A stretch of 64,000 nt of DNA from Caulobacter sp. RHG1 (GTDB taxonomy: Bacteria; Pseudomonadota; Alphaproteobacteria; Caulobacterales; Caulobacteraceae): contig NZ_SMZP01000002.1 in NCBI RefSeq assembly GCF_013181195.1, positions 62,001-126,000 of the forward strand, in the 5' to 3' direction. The notes beneath the pieces were generated by a model. It made no database searches. It was given only the letters and a program-made list of their open reading frames with translations, and had not been told where the DNA came from. The position numbers were made by a program, and so were the translations under genes. Below, in pieces: positions 1 to 10,374 of the stretch (the first letter of the stretch is position 1; each line of letters starts with the position of its first letter).

Positions 1-2168
<2,168 letters not shown>

Positions 2169-2481
2169 TCTCACCCTGCGATAAGTGAAGAAGGCCGCGC
2201 CCTCTGTCGGGGCGTCTCGCCTTGGAACAGCGCTGCTTCGTCGTGATCCCGCAGTGCAATATCCGTGGCCTCAGTAGCACCTCGCCCAAGAACGCGTCCA
2301 CTGGCGCTTCGCGTTCCCGTCATCAACAAGAGAATTCGGCAAATATTTCCAATGACACCGCTTTCCGTTCGACGGCCTTGGCGAGATTTCAGACAATCGG
2401 ACAGCGATCTGGCGACTTCCCGGACATCATACCAGGCACGACAGCTTGCCTCGACGTCATGAAGTGTCGCCTAGTCAACGG
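2169..2481. other. Intergenic region with no gene seen
   Basis: This 313-base divergent gap lies between ppdK and the GNAT gene. Short open frames on the plus strand (for example from 2222) have atypical composition and no recognisable domain. The gap must carry the promoters of both flanking genes, but I could not identify a convincing -35/-10 pair or operator. Confidence 0.5.
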
Positions 2482-3015
2482 ATGACGCCTGCGCTGGTCC
2501 GACTCGACACATCCCATGGTGATCCGGATGCGATCGCCGATCTTCATACGCGCAGCCGCCAGATCGCCTATCGCGGGCTCTATGGAGACAGCTACCTGGA
2601 CTCGGAGCTGGCTGCAGTCTCGCGAGCGTCGTGGCGCGCGCGGTTCGCCGATTTCCAGCCAAGCCAGGATCTGATCCTGGCGGCGATGGACGGCGCGACG
2701 CCCTTGGGCCTGGCCTATGCCTCATTCCGACTGAAGCCAGAGGTCGGCGCCCTGCTGGACAATCTGCACGTCGCGCCCGAGCGCAAGGGCGGCGGGCTGG
2801 GCACGGCCCTGCTGGCCGGCGTGGCCCTCTGGCTGGTCGAAGATCATGCGGCCGCGCCACTGCACCTGGAGGTCTACGCGCCGAACGCCGCAGCGCTGGA
2901 CTTCTACGAGCGCAAGGGCGGCGTCGAGGTCGCACGCTATGACGAAGTCGCGCCGGGCGGCCGCCAGGTCGACGTCGTGCGCTATCGATGGGGCGATCCT
3001 GCGGCGCTGCTCTAG
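2482..3015 (+). CDS. GNAT family N-acetyltransferase
   Basis: A 177-residue acetyl-CoA-dependent acyltransferase of the GNAT fold. Motif A is visible as LDNLHVAPERKGGGLGTALL (about residues 93-112), with an R/KxxGxG-type pyrophosphate-binding loop. The C-terminal part, YAPNAAALDFYERKGG, is the usual GNAT end. Substrate is unknown. I start it at the ATG at 2482; the open frame extends to a TTG at 2446, but the extra residues do not resemble the family. The stop codon lies inside the left arm of a hairpin shared with the convergent LysR gene. Confidence 0.8.
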   Translation: MTPALVRLDTSHGDPDAIADLHTRSRQIAYRGLYGDSYLDSELAAVSRASWRARFADFQPSQDLILAAMDGATPLGLAYASFRLKPEVGALLDNLHVAPERKGGGLGTALLAGVALWLVEDHAAAPLHLEVYAPNAAALDFYERKGGVEVARYDEVAPGGRQVDVVRYRWGDPAALL

Positions 3016-3063
3016 AGCTCACGATCTGAGTCCGTCAGCCCGTGAGCTCTAGTCTTTTGTTTT
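3012..3063 (+). terminator. Hairpin terminator shared by convergent genes
   Basis: A perfect 12-bp inverted repeat, CTAGAGCTCACG at 3012-3023 and its complement at 3041-3052, has a 17-nt loop and is followed on the plus strand by TCTTTTGTTTT. It is a good intrinsic terminator for the GNAT gene. The TAG stop of the GNAT gene lies in the left arm and the TAG stop of the LysR gene in the right arm. Confidence 0.8.
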
Positions 3064-4002
3064 GACGCATTTTTCTTCACGTGAACGGGATCCGCTTCGC
3101 TCGAAAAATGCTCTAGCCACCGGCGCGGCCGCCTTGAGCTTGTCGGCCAGGAAGCCGATGCAGGCGCGCACCTTGGCCGCCGCGTCGCGGCTGCGGGGAT
3201 AGACGGCGTTGACCGCGCTTTCCGGCAGCGCCAGGTGCGGCAGGACCACTTCCAGCTCGCCGTTGCGCAGCTCGTCCTCCACGTCCCACAGCGACTTCAC
3301 CGCCAGGCCGGCGCCGCCGACCGCCCAGGCATGAGCCAGCGCCAGATCGTTGGTCGTCAGCGGATGACGCAGCTTGATCGACTGACCGTCGGCCAGCCGC
3401 CAGCGGTCGGCCTCGGACGAGCCGACCACGATGCAGTCGTGGCGTACGAGATCACTCAGGTTCCGCGGCGCGCCGCGGCGTCGTAGATAGTCGGGCGCAG
3501 CGCAGATCACCCGCCGGTTCGGCGCCAGTCGCCGGACGATCAGGCTGGAATCCGGCAGGTCTCCGACCCAGATCGCCAGGTCATAGCCGCCCTCGACCAG
3601 CCTGGCGTCATGCTGGACCGCGTCGAGGTGAACCCGCAGCTCGGGATGCAGTAGCCGGAACTCCTGCAGCAGCGGCGCCAGTCGTCGCCGGCCGAACTCC
3701 ATGCCGGCGATGATCCGCAAGGGCCCCGCCAGGATGTCCGCGTCGTTGGCGACCTCCTGCTCGGCCGTCTCAAGCTCGGTCAGCAGGTGCGACGCGCGTT
3801 GGAAGAACTGCCGCCCACGGTCGGTCAGCACGACCGATCGCGTGGTGCGATGCAGCAATGTCACCCCAAGCCGCGCCTCCAGCTGGGTCAATCGCCGGCT
3901 GATTGCACCGAGCGACAAACCCATGGATCGAGCAGCTGACGTCAAGCTTCCCGTCGCAGCGACTTGGACAAACGATGATATTTCAGTGAACCTGTCCGGC
4001 AT
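3049..4002 (-). CDS. LysR family transcriptional regulator
   Basis: A 317-residue DNA-binding regulator. The N-terminal winged helix-turn-helix (about residues 5-63) reads FVQVAATGSLTSAARSMGLS, followed by ISRRLTQLEARLGVTLLHRT. The rest is a periplasmic-binding-like effector domain, with LDLAIWVGD-type residues (YDLAIWVGDLPDSS) near 170. It most resembles the CrgA/DsdC-like branch of LysR proteins. The ligand and target genes are unknown. It diverges from the small membrane protein/bestrophin pair starting at 4271, which by the usual LysR arrangement is its first candidate target; that is inference. Confidence 0.9.
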   Translation of the reverse strand: MPDRFTEISSFVQVAATGSLTSAARSMGLSLGAISRRLTQLEARLGVTLLHRTTRSVVLTDRGRQFFQRASHLLTELETAEQEVANDADILAGPLRIIAGMEFGRRRLAPLLQEFRLLHPELRVHLDAVQHDARLVEGGYDLAIWVGDLPDSSLIVRRLAPNRRVICAAPDYLRRRGAPRNLSDLVRHDCIVVGSSEADRWRLADGQSIKLRHPLTTNDLALAHAWAVGGAGLAVKSLWDVEDELRNGELEVVLPHLALPESAVNAVYPRSRDAAAKVRACIGFLADKLKAAAPVARAFFERSGSRSREEKCVKTKD

Positions 4003-4212
4003 GGCGGGAAGCTATGATTGATCCTCAATAGAACAAGTCGCAAATCACCAATCGATCGTTACAAAATTTATCTGTTGGAATTTAGTGCAGACACACGGGT
4101 TCACATTTCTCGTCTCATGAAGTCTCATTATTGACGATAGCGAAAGACTGAGTTTCCCAGACATTCGATCGATTGACGAAGTCGGAATGGGCTCCAATCC
4201 TTTTTTGCGAAT

Positions 4213-4237
4213 GCGAAGACAGCTTCACCGTCTTCGC
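4213..4237. repeat. 8-bp inverted repeat in divergent regulatory gap
   Basis: GCGAAGAC (4213-4220) and GTCTTCGC (4230-4237) are perfectly complementary across 9 nt and lie 34 bases before the start of the small membrane protein. A TTTTTT run lies just before the left arm. The site could be a leader hairpin or an operator. It is not a terminator on the minus strand, because an A-run rather than a T-run follows there. Confidence 0.4.
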
Positions 4238-4270
4238 GACGCACCCTGATTTCTGGATGGAGACACCCTC

Positions 4271-4492
4271 ATGATCACGACCGCCACACGCCGCGAAGAA
4301 GAACGGCTGAGCTGGACCGATATCGAGATGCTGCCGATCTATGGCGCGGTGCTGATCCTGGGAGGCCTGGTCCTGCAGAGCCTGCCGGACCTCGGCCCGG
4401 CCGTACATTCGGCCCTGATCAAGGCCGCCCTGATCGTCGGCCTGGTGGGCGTCCAGCACTGGCTGGCCTCGAATGACCACGCACTCGATTAA
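4271..4492 (+). CDS. Small two-helix membrane protein
   Basis: A 73-residue protein of unknown function. A charged N-terminus (about residues 1-17) is followed by two hydrophobic segments, roughly residues 22-38 (IYGAVLILGGLVLQSL) and 47-64 (ALIKAALIVGLVGVQHWL). A GGAG eight bases before the ATG supports the start. It overlaps or directly precedes the bestrophin gene and is likely cotranscribed with it. A longer frame on the opposite strand (4115-4579) has no family features, so I prefer this one. Confidence 0.65.
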   Translation: MITTATRREEERLSWTDIEMLPIYGAVLILGGLVLQSLPDLGPAVHSALIKAALIVGLVGVQHWLASNDHALD

Positions 4493-4544
4493 GGCCCGTG
4501 TCGACCTATATGCGCGACCACATGGCCGCCATGTGGAGGGCGTG

Positions 4545-5438
4545 ATGATCCCTCTGGGCACGCCGCGCATACGCCGCACCTTCGTCGGCGTATGGCGGGT
4601 GCTGGCGGCGCTGTTCGTGTGGGACGTGGCGGTTACGGTCTATTATCTGACCTCATCGCCCCACCAGGCGCCGTCCCTACCCGTCACGCTTTTCGGTACA
4701 GGACTGGCGCTGTTCCTGGGCTTCCGGGTCAACTCCGCCTATCAGCGCTGGTGGGAAGGACGGGTCCTGTGGGGCTCTCTGATCAACGCCTCACGCAGCC
4801 TGGCGCGGGCGGTCGTCGCCTTCCTGGGCCACGGCGACGCGCGTTCGGAAAGCCTGAAACGCGACATCGTCGTGCGGCAGATCGCCTATGCTCACGCCCT
4901 CCGTAACCAGCTGCGCCGGACGGATCCATCGGCGGATGTGCGACGCCTGCTCAGCGCGGACGAGGCTGACGACGCCCTGCGTCGCCAGAACCCGGCCAAC
5001 GGACTGCTGGACGGCGTGGCGCGCCTGATCGCCGAGGCGGCTCGCGAGCAGCGCATCGACACCATCCAACAGGCCCAGCTTGAGCGCGTGATGATCGACA
5101 TCGCCAATGCTCAAGGCGGCATGGAACGGCTGAAGAATACGCCGTTGCCGGCCCAGTACCGCAGCTTTCCAGAGTTCTTCGCCCGGCTGTTCTGCGTCCT
5201 GCTGCCTGTGGGACTGGTCGAGACCCTGGGCTGGGCCACGCCGATCGGCTCGACCCTGATCGGCCTGATGTTCCTGGCAGTGCTGCGCATCGGCGACGAC
5301 CTGGTCGACCCGTTCGCCAACACCGTCCACGACGTCCCGATGACGGCCATGTGCCAGACGATCGAGATCGATCTGCTGGAGGCTATCGGCGCCCCAGCGC
5401 CCCAGCCCCTGAAGCCGGTCGACGGCGTACTCTGGTGA
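4545..5438 (+). CDS. Bestrophin-like membrane channel protein
   Basis: A 297-residue inner-membrane protein of the bestrophin (UPF0187/YneE) family, whose characterised members are anion or cation channels. It begins with RRTFVGVWRVLAALFVWDV, the first membrane segment. It then has FLGFRVNSAYQRWWEGR, the family hallmark with a conserved NxAYxRWWEGR core. Further membrane segments lie near LLPVGLVETLGW and STLIGLMFLAVL, and GDDLVDPF is also family-typical. I start it at the ATG at 4545 because GGAGGG ends four bases before it. The frame is open back to an ATG at 4473, which would overlap the upstream gene by 20 bases and lacks a ribosome site. Confidence 0.85.
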   Translation: MIPLGTPRIRRTFVGVWRVLAALFVWDVAVTVYYLTSSPHQAPSLPVTLFGTGLALFLGFRVNSAYQRWWEGRVLWGSLINASRSLARAVVAFLGHGDARSESLKRDIVVRQIAYAHALRNQLRRTDPSADVRRLLSADEADDALRRQNPANGLLDGVARLIAEAAREQRIDTIQQAQLERVMIDIANAQGGMERLKNTPLPAQYRSFPEFFARLFCVLLPVGLVETLGWATPIGSTLIGLMFLAVLRIGDDLVDPFANTVHDVPMTAMCQTIEIDLLEAIGAPAPQPLKPVDGVLW

Positions 5439-5446
5439 GCCGCAAC

Positions 5447-5490
5447 CTCAAATGAAAGCGGCGGGCGACCGTTTCCGGATCGCCCGCCGC
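5447..5490 (-). terminator. Intrinsic terminator downstream of ssb
   Basis: The arms GCGGCGGGCGA (5458-5468) and TCGCCCGCCGC (5480-5490) pair perfectly over 11 bp. On the minus strand the stem is followed by TTTCATTTGA, so it fits termination of ssb transcripts. A second 11-bp hairpin lies next to it at 5499-5536. Confidence 0.65.
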
Positions 5491-5498
5491 TCGCCCCC

Positions 5499-5536
5499 GT
5501 GGACAGTCGTCGTCGGCTTGGCCGGCGACTGTCCAC
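5499..5536. repeat. 11-bp inverted repeat between bestrophin gene and ssb
   Basis: GTGGACAGTCG (5499-5509) pairs perfectly with CGACTGTCCAC (5526-5536) around a 16-nt loop. No T-run follows on either strand. It may support termination or RNA stability in the convergent gap. Confidence 0.5.
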
Positions 5537-5555
5537 TTCTTCGTCAGGCTGTCGC

Positions 5556-6077
5556 CTAGAACGGAATTTCGTCGTCCAGGTCGGCCGAGAAGTTCTCACG
5601 CGGACCGCTGGGTTGGCTGCGCTGACCGCCGCCACCGCCGAAGCTGGAGCCGCCGCCACCGCCGCCCGAATAGCCGCCGCCGTAGCTGTCGTCGCCACCG
5701 CCCGAAGAGGCGCCGGCGCTGTCGCCACGGCCGCCCAGCATGGTCAGTTCACCGCGGAACTTCTGCAGGACGATTTCGGTCGAGTACTTCTCGGCGCCGG
5801 TGTTGTCGGTCCACTTGCGGGTCTGGATCGCGCCCTCGATGTAGACGGTCGAGCCCTTGCGCAGGTACTGCTCGGCGACCTTCACCAGGTTGTCGTTGAA
5901 GATGACCACGCGGTGCCACTCGGTCTTTTCCTTGCGCTCGCCGCTGTTGCGGTCGCGCCAGGTTTCCGAGGTGGCGATGCGGAGATTGGCGACGCGGTCG
6001 CCCGAACCCAGGCTGCGGATCTCGGGATCGGCCCCGAGGTTGCCGACCAGGATGACCTTGTTGACGCTGCCCGCCAT
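5556..6077 (-). CDS. ssb: Single-stranded DNA-binding protein
   Basis: A 173-residue SSB that coats single-stranded DNA in replication, repair and recombination. The N-terminal OB fold (about residues 1-115) starts [18 protein letters not shown] and contains TEWHRVVIF and [12 protein letters not shown] glycine-rich disordered linker (about 120-155) follows. The last six residues, DDEIPF, are the conserved acidic tip that recruits partner enzymes. The length is normal for the family. An SOS-type box lies about 90 bases upstream. Confidence 0.98.
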   Translation of the reverse strand: MAGSVNKVILVGNLGADPEIRSLGSGDRVANLRIATSETWRDRNSGERKEKTEWHRVVIFNDNLVKVAEQYLRKGSTVYIEGAIQTRKWTDNTGAEKYSTEIVLQKFRGELTMLGGRGDSAGASSGGGDDSYGGGYSGGGGGGSSFGGGGGQRSQPSGPRENFSADLDDEIPF

Positions 6078-6163
6078 TCGCTTGTTCTCGCTCTCGCCCG
6101 GCGACCCTTGCGCCGGAATCTGGAGCGAGACGTTAACGAAAGCTCAAAGGGGGCGCAAGTTTT

Positions 6164-6178
6164 GTTCCCAATACGTTC
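6164..6178. promoter_or_regulatory. LexA (SOS) box upstream of ssb
   Basis: GTTC-N7-GTTC with GTTC at 6164-6167 and 6175-6178 exactly matches the direct-repeat LexA operator known in alphaproteobacteria. It lies 87-101 bases upstream of the ssb start codon, a plausible promoter position. Confidence 0.75.
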
Positions 6179-6248
6179 TTGTGGACGACCGGTCGGGTGC
6201 CAAAGAGGGCTGTGGACGGACGAACCGCCCCCCGCCTTATCCCGAAGC

Positions 6249-6641
6249 TTAGGGCTCGCGGCGAATGGCGCCGGGAGGGGCCAGGCGGCCGTCACCCGTC
6301 GGAACCAGCGACATGTAGCGCGGTCCCTCATAGGTCTGGCCCAGCAGGATGCCTTCCTTCTCGATGAACAGGAAGGAGCCCTGATAGGATCCGACCATCG
6401 AGCGGCTAGGGCTGCCCATGCGGATGAAGCGCTGACGCATGCCCTCCAGCGTGCCGGCGCACTCTTCCATCGTCGGCACGTTGCGAGCCACGGGATTGTA
6501 GCGCAGAGACCCATCCTTGTTGGTCGCCACGTGGAAGCAGACCCCCGTCTCGAAGGGCGGCTTGGTCTGCTTTTCGCAGCCTGCGAGCGCGAGGCTCGAG
6601 ACGGTGAGCAGGACGGCGGCGGCGAGAACAGGCGTCTTCAT
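6249..6641 (-). CDS. Predicted lipoprotein with cysteine module
   Basis: A 130-residue protein of unknown function. Residues 1-21 form a lipoprotein signal peptide ending in the lipobox LAGC. The mature part begins CFHV after a short linker and carries MEECAGTLEGMRQRF. It has no named domain that I recognise. It lies 18 bases downstream of the 224-residue gene at 6660, in the same direction, and is probably cotranscribed. Its pattern Cys, then a short helix with ECA or ACA, then an aromatic beta-rich stretch, resembles the second module of that neighbour, so the two may be distant paralogues. Confidence 0.7.
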   Translation of the reverse strand: MKTPVLAAAVLLTVSSLALAGCEKQTKPPFETGVCFHVATNKDGSLRYNPVARNVPTMEECAGTLEGMRQRFIRMGSPSRSMVGSYQGSFLFIEKEGILLGQTYEGPRYMSLVPTGDGRLAPPGAIRREP

Positions 6642-6659
6642 GGATTACACTTATAAATC

Positions 6660-7334
6660 CTAACCGGCGTTCGGGATAGAGCAGTTTGCGCCTTGATCGA
6701 ACGCAGTGTGGAAGCTTCGGTTGTCCGACGAGATCTCGACGCGCCCCGGAACGAGGCGGAGCGTCTCCTCGCCCCAGCGGCCGTAGGTGGCGCCGCCTGG
6801 GCGTTCGCAACGACCGCCGAACAGTTGCTGGGCGCAGGCGCTCAGGGTGATCTCGCCCGGCAGGCGACGCCATTCGCTGCCGGCATAGCGCCAGCAGGCA
6901 GCCAGCGGCGTGCTGGGAGCGCTCGGCGCGCTGGGGGCGGCGACCGGCGGCGCGACGGGCGCGGAAACGGCAGGAGTCGGCGGCAGCGGCGTGAGGACGG
7001 TGCCGGCCTGATCAGCGGCGGCCAAGGCGCCGGTCTCGTCGACGCCGACGTCCAGGGCGCCGGTGGCGACGCCGTTCTTCTTGGCGCATTCGGCCAGGGT
7101 GATCTCGCCGACGAAGGCGCCGCCGACGAAGCAGCGCAGCGGGCGGGCCGGATCGAGCTTGGTGTCGTCGTCGCGACCGGTTTCGACGATCAGGCCGCCG
7201 CGCGAGGCGGGCGGCGCCTCGGGGGCCTTCTTGTCATGACCCGTCATCAGGGCCACGGCGATGCCCAGGCCAGCCACGAGCGCCAAGCCGGCGCCGCCGG
7301 CGATGATGACCCGTCGATCTTTGAGAAACTCCAT
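6660..7334 (-). CDS. Membrane-anchored protein with duplicated GEITLxxCA module
   Basis: A 224-residue protein of unknown function. Residues 9-31 form a membrane anchor, leaving most of the chain in the periplasm. A first module (about residues 68-105) has CFVGGAFVGEITLAECAKK, and a second (about 147-220) has CWRYAGSEWRRLPGEITLSACA. The repeated GEITLxxCA core indicates an internal duplication. A Pro/Ala-rich linker (PAVSAPVAPPVAAPSAPSAP) separates the two. The conserved cysteines suggest disulfides. It heads a two-gene unit with the lipoprotein downstream. Confidence 0.7.
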   Translation of the reverse strand: MEFLKDRRVIIAGGAGLALVAGLGIAVALMTGHDKKAPEAPPASRGGLIVETGRDDDTKLDPARPLRCFVGGAFVGEITLAECAKKNGVATGALDVGVDETGALAAADQAGTVLTPLPPTPAVSAPVAPPVAAPSAPSAPSTPLAACWRYAGSEWRRLPGEITLSACAQQLFGGRCERPGGATYGRWGEETLRLVPGRVEISSDNRSFHTAFDQGANCSIPNAG

Positions 7335-7423
7335 GCCCTCTGGCTACGACGCGTCGATGACGCTTTCAAGCGCGACGCGGCGCATTGCGCGCCTTATCCG
7401 GCGTCAACCGGCATATTGGTCCG

Positions 7424-10285
7424 TCAACCGCCGGTCAGGCGGTTGAGCGCGGCCTGGTAGTTGGAGATCTGAGCGGTCAGATATTTCGGCACCGTGCCAT
7501 CGGTCTTGCCCGACGTCTGGCTGGCGGGCTTGACCCCCATCGCCGTGTCGGCGATCTCGCGATAGGCGGTGCGGACCGAGGACATGGCGCGGGTCAGCAC
7601 CATGGTGGCGTTCTTGCGTCCTGCTTCCGAGGTCAGGTCCAACTCCGGCGACAGCTGCAGGCCGTAGACCGGTCCGCCGCCATTGGCCGAGACGGTCTTG
7701 CCGCCGTCGGTCTTGGTGGCGCGCACGACGCCGCCCGCCAGGCCCAGCGATTCCAGGACGTCGGTGCCACCCTTGCCGGCGACGATCTCGATGGTCGAGG
7801 TGTTCGAGGCCGGGCTGATCTTCAGCACGCGGCTGTTGCCATTGCTGGCGACCTCGACCTTGGCGCGATAGCCCGAGGCTTTCTTGATCTTGTCGGCCAG
7901 GGTCTCCAGCGTGTCCTTGGCCTCGATGGTGATCGTGGTCAGGTTGCCGCGCTCGCGGGTGCGGATCTGGAAGGTGTCGCCCGCCCGGGCCGTGGTCGCC
8001 GAGACGAGGCGGTCGGACTGGGTGAAGTCCATCTTGCCGCTGGGCAGGCCAAAGAGGTCCAGGCTGGACGCGCCGCCGCCCGACACCGCCACGGTGCTGG
8101 GGGTCGCATAACCGTCCTTGCCGGTCAGGCGCTGGCTCCAGGCGACACTGCCCGTGCCGACGTCGATCTGGGCGACGTAGCCGTCCTTGGTCCCGACCGT
8201 GGTCTGCCCGTCCAGGTTGGCGCCGGCGGAACCGACCAGATAGGCTTGGCCATTGACGACGGCCATGCCGGTGACGGTGTCGTCGCCGGAGCCGCCATAA
8301 TAGGTCAGGGCGTCGGCGCTGGTGTCCGACAGATTCAGCGCCACGCGGCCGACGAAGGCGTCCGAGCCGCCCGAAGCCGCAGCCTTGGTCCCGCCGATCG
8401 ACAGCGCGCCGTTGGAGGTATAGCCGCCGACATAGAGCTGGCCGCCATCGATCTTCAGACCGACCAGCTCACCGCCCTTCAGCGAGCCGAGGTCGCGCGT
8501 CGCGCCCGCGGTGGCCGTGGCGGTCTTGGTATAGGTCACCGGCACGGTCTCGTAGGCGCCGTACTGGTTCAGCTGGGTGACGTTTTCGGTCACCACGCCC
8601 GGCGCGACATCGAAGCTGCGCAGCTTGGCCGAGCCGTTTTCCTTGGAGCCGACGATCACCTGCGAGCCGTTGACGACGATGTCGGTGACGGAGTCGTTCT
8701 CGGTGGTGCCGAACTTCTGGGTGAACAGCGCCTTGGGCTGGCCGCTGGAATCGGCGGCGAAGGCCGTCAGATAGGCGTCCCAGCCGCCGCTGGGGTCGGT
8801 TCCCACCGAGTTGGGCAGGTCCGACTTGCTACGGCCGCCGACATACAGAACGCCGTCCGAGCCGAAGGCCAGGGCGGTGGCCTCGTCCTCCTGCAGGCCG
8901 CCGCGACGCACCGTCCACTGCTCATCGCCATTGGCGGCGTAGCGGGTGACGAAGCTGTCGGTCAGGGTCGAGGTGTCGCCGTTGTTGATAGGACCGTTGA
9001 CGGCCCCGGCCAGACGGCCGCTGACCGAGCCGGCCACCGCGACGCTGCCGTCGTCGGCCACCGCCAGCGACAGGCCGCTGGCCTGGTCGGTCGCACCCAG
9101 GCTGCGCGCATAGAGCAGATGGCCGGCGCTGTCGTACTTCAGCAGGGCGACATCGCTCTCGCCCTTGATCGGCTGGCCGTTGATATCGACCTTGCCGTCG
9201 ACCTCCGTGCCGACGTCGGCCAGCATGTAGACCGAGCCGTCCGGGCCGGTGATCGACTTGCGGACAGTCGAGATCGTGCCTTGCAGCGTCTCGGAGAACA
9301 CCTTGCCGCCGGGCGCGCCGGCATTGACGCCACCGCCGGTCCCGGCCGCGCTGTACTTGGTCAGGGTCGTTTCGAAAACGCCGTCATCGGTCAGCGCGTT
9401 CTTGTCAGGATCCGGGTCGCCGGCCTTGGTGGTGACGTAGACCGCCGGCGCCGTGGTCGGCGCGGTGAAGGTCAGCTCCTCGGCCGAGTCGCCATTGACG
9501 CGCAGCGCGAAGTCATCGCCCGTGGCCGGCAGGGTCACGGGCTTGCCCGCCACCTGGACCGTGCGCTCCGCGCCCGGCGTGCGTTGCAGGGCGAAGGTCG
9601 TGCGGAAGCCGGCGTCCTTCAGCTTGTCGTTCATGAAGCTGACGACGTTGGACATGGTCCGGGGCGTCGCGCCCATTTCGGACAGGTCCATCTTGAGGTT
9701 CGTGGTCTCGCCGAAGCTCTTCACGGCGACGGTGAACGAGACGTCGCCTTTGAACTTGGCGACTTCCTCGTCCATCTGGCCGCTATGGATGGTGTCGGTG
9801 ACGTATGTGTAGGTCGCCTTGGGAACACCCACGGTGCTCTTGCTCGAGGTCGCGACCGAGCCGGTCGTCAGACGCCCCTGATCCAGCGACATGTTCTGGA
9901 CGTAGGCGCCGACCTCGGTCAGCCCCTTCATCAACGCCTTCTGCAGGCGCGAGATCTCGCTTTCGGTGACGCCCTTCTCCGCGGCGCGCGCCGCGACGGC
10001 CGACAGAGTGTTCAGCGCCTGATAGGTGGCGAACAGCTTCTTGTAGTCGGCGCTGACGCCCTTGAGGCTGGAGCTGTTGGCGTCTTCATCGACGAACTTG
10101 CGACCCGCCAGGGCCGTGCGAACCAGCTCACTGGGCTCGGGCGTGGCGGCGCTGAGCCACGGCGCGGACGGCACCACGGCCTTGGACTTCGAGCTCGAGA
10201 CGGCAGCTGCTCCAGACGCAGCGGCGCCCACGCCCGCGCGGGCCTGGTAGTAGCCGAGCAAAAGACTGGAATCTAAGCTGATCAC
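7424..10285 (-). CDS. Putative flagellar axial/secreted protein with beta-propeller repeats and flagellin-IN-like motif
   Basis: A 953-residue protein that I do not recognise as a named family. It has no Sec signal peptide, and its ends are helix-prone like those of flagellar axial proteins (N-terminus MISLDSSLLLGYYQARAG; C-terminus YLTAQISNYQAALNRLTGG). Residues of about 380-720 contain about five repeats resembling SBBP/PQQ-type propeller blades, for example LYVGGYTSNGALSIGG and YYGGSGDDTVTGMAV. Near 770-850, ITIEAKDTLETLADKIKKA resembles the flagellin hook IN motif of FliD and related proteins. It is the last gene of the flagellin block. Export through the flagellar apparatus as a cap- or filament-associated protein is inference. 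Start is GTG. Confidence 0.6.
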   Translation of the reverse strand: MISLDSSLLLGYYQARAGVGAAASGAAAVSSSKSKAVVPSAPWLSAATPEPSELVRTALAGRKFVDEDANSSSLKGVSADYKKLFATYQALNTLSAVAARAAEKGVTESEISRLQKALMKGLTEVGAYVQNMSLDQGRLTTGSVATSSKSTVGVPKATYTYVTDTIHSGQMDEEVAKFKGDVSFTVAVKSFGETTNLKMDLSEMGATPRTMSNVVSFMNDKLKDAGFRTTFALQRTPGAERTVQVAGKPVTLPATGDDFALRVNGDSAEELTFTAPTTAPAVYVTTKAGDPDPDKNALTDDGVFETTLTKYSAAGTGGGVNAGAPGGKVFSETLQGTISTVRKSITGPDGSVYMLADVGTEVDGKVDINGQPIKGESDVALLKYDSAGHLLYARSLGATDQASGLSLAVADDGSVAVAGSVSGRLAGAVNGPINNGDTSTLTDSFVTRYAANGDEQWTVRRGGLQEDEATALAFGSDGVLYVGGRSKSDLPNSVGTDPSGGWDAYLTAFAADSSGQPKALFTQKFGTTENDSVTDIVVNGSQVIVGSKENGSAKLRSFDVAPGVVTENVTQLNQYGAYETVPVTYTKTATATAGATRDLGSLKGGELVGLKIDGGQLYVGGYTSNGALSIGGTKAAASGGSDAFVGRVALNLSDTSADALTYYGGSGDDTVTGMAVVNGQAYLVGSAGANLDGQTTVGTKDGYVAQIDVGTGSVAWSQRLTGKDGYATPSTVAVSGGGASSLDLFGLPSGKMDFTQSDRLVSATTARAGDTFQIRTRERGNLTTITIEAKDTLETLADKIKKASGYRAKVEVASNGNSRVLKISPASNTSTIEIVAGKGGTDVLESLGLAGGVVRATKTDGGKTVSANGGGPVYGLQLSPELDLTSEAGRKNATMVLTRAMSSVRTAYREIADTAMGVKPASQTSGKTDGTVPKYLTAQISNYQAALNRLTGG

Positions 10286-10374
10286 GACCTGTCCCGTGCG
10301 GAACCCGAAGTTCCCCGCTGGTACCTTTGCCTGAGGATCGCTGACGACTCGTTAAGACTTGGCGTTAAACGACG

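Noticed and set aside
2222-2485. Plus-strand frames of 65-87 residues upstream of the GNAT gene
   Set aside because: There is no domain, the composition is unusual and no ribosome site is present; the region is better read as a promoter gap.
4115-4579. 154-residue minus-strand frame in the LysR/bestrophin gap
   Set aside because: It runs antisense to the small membrane protein and into the bestrophin gene, with no ribosome site or family signature.
10352-10368. TTAA-N9-TTAA as a CtrA site before the 953-residue gene
   Set aside because: The spacing is 9 rather than 7 bases, so it does not fit the CtrA rule.
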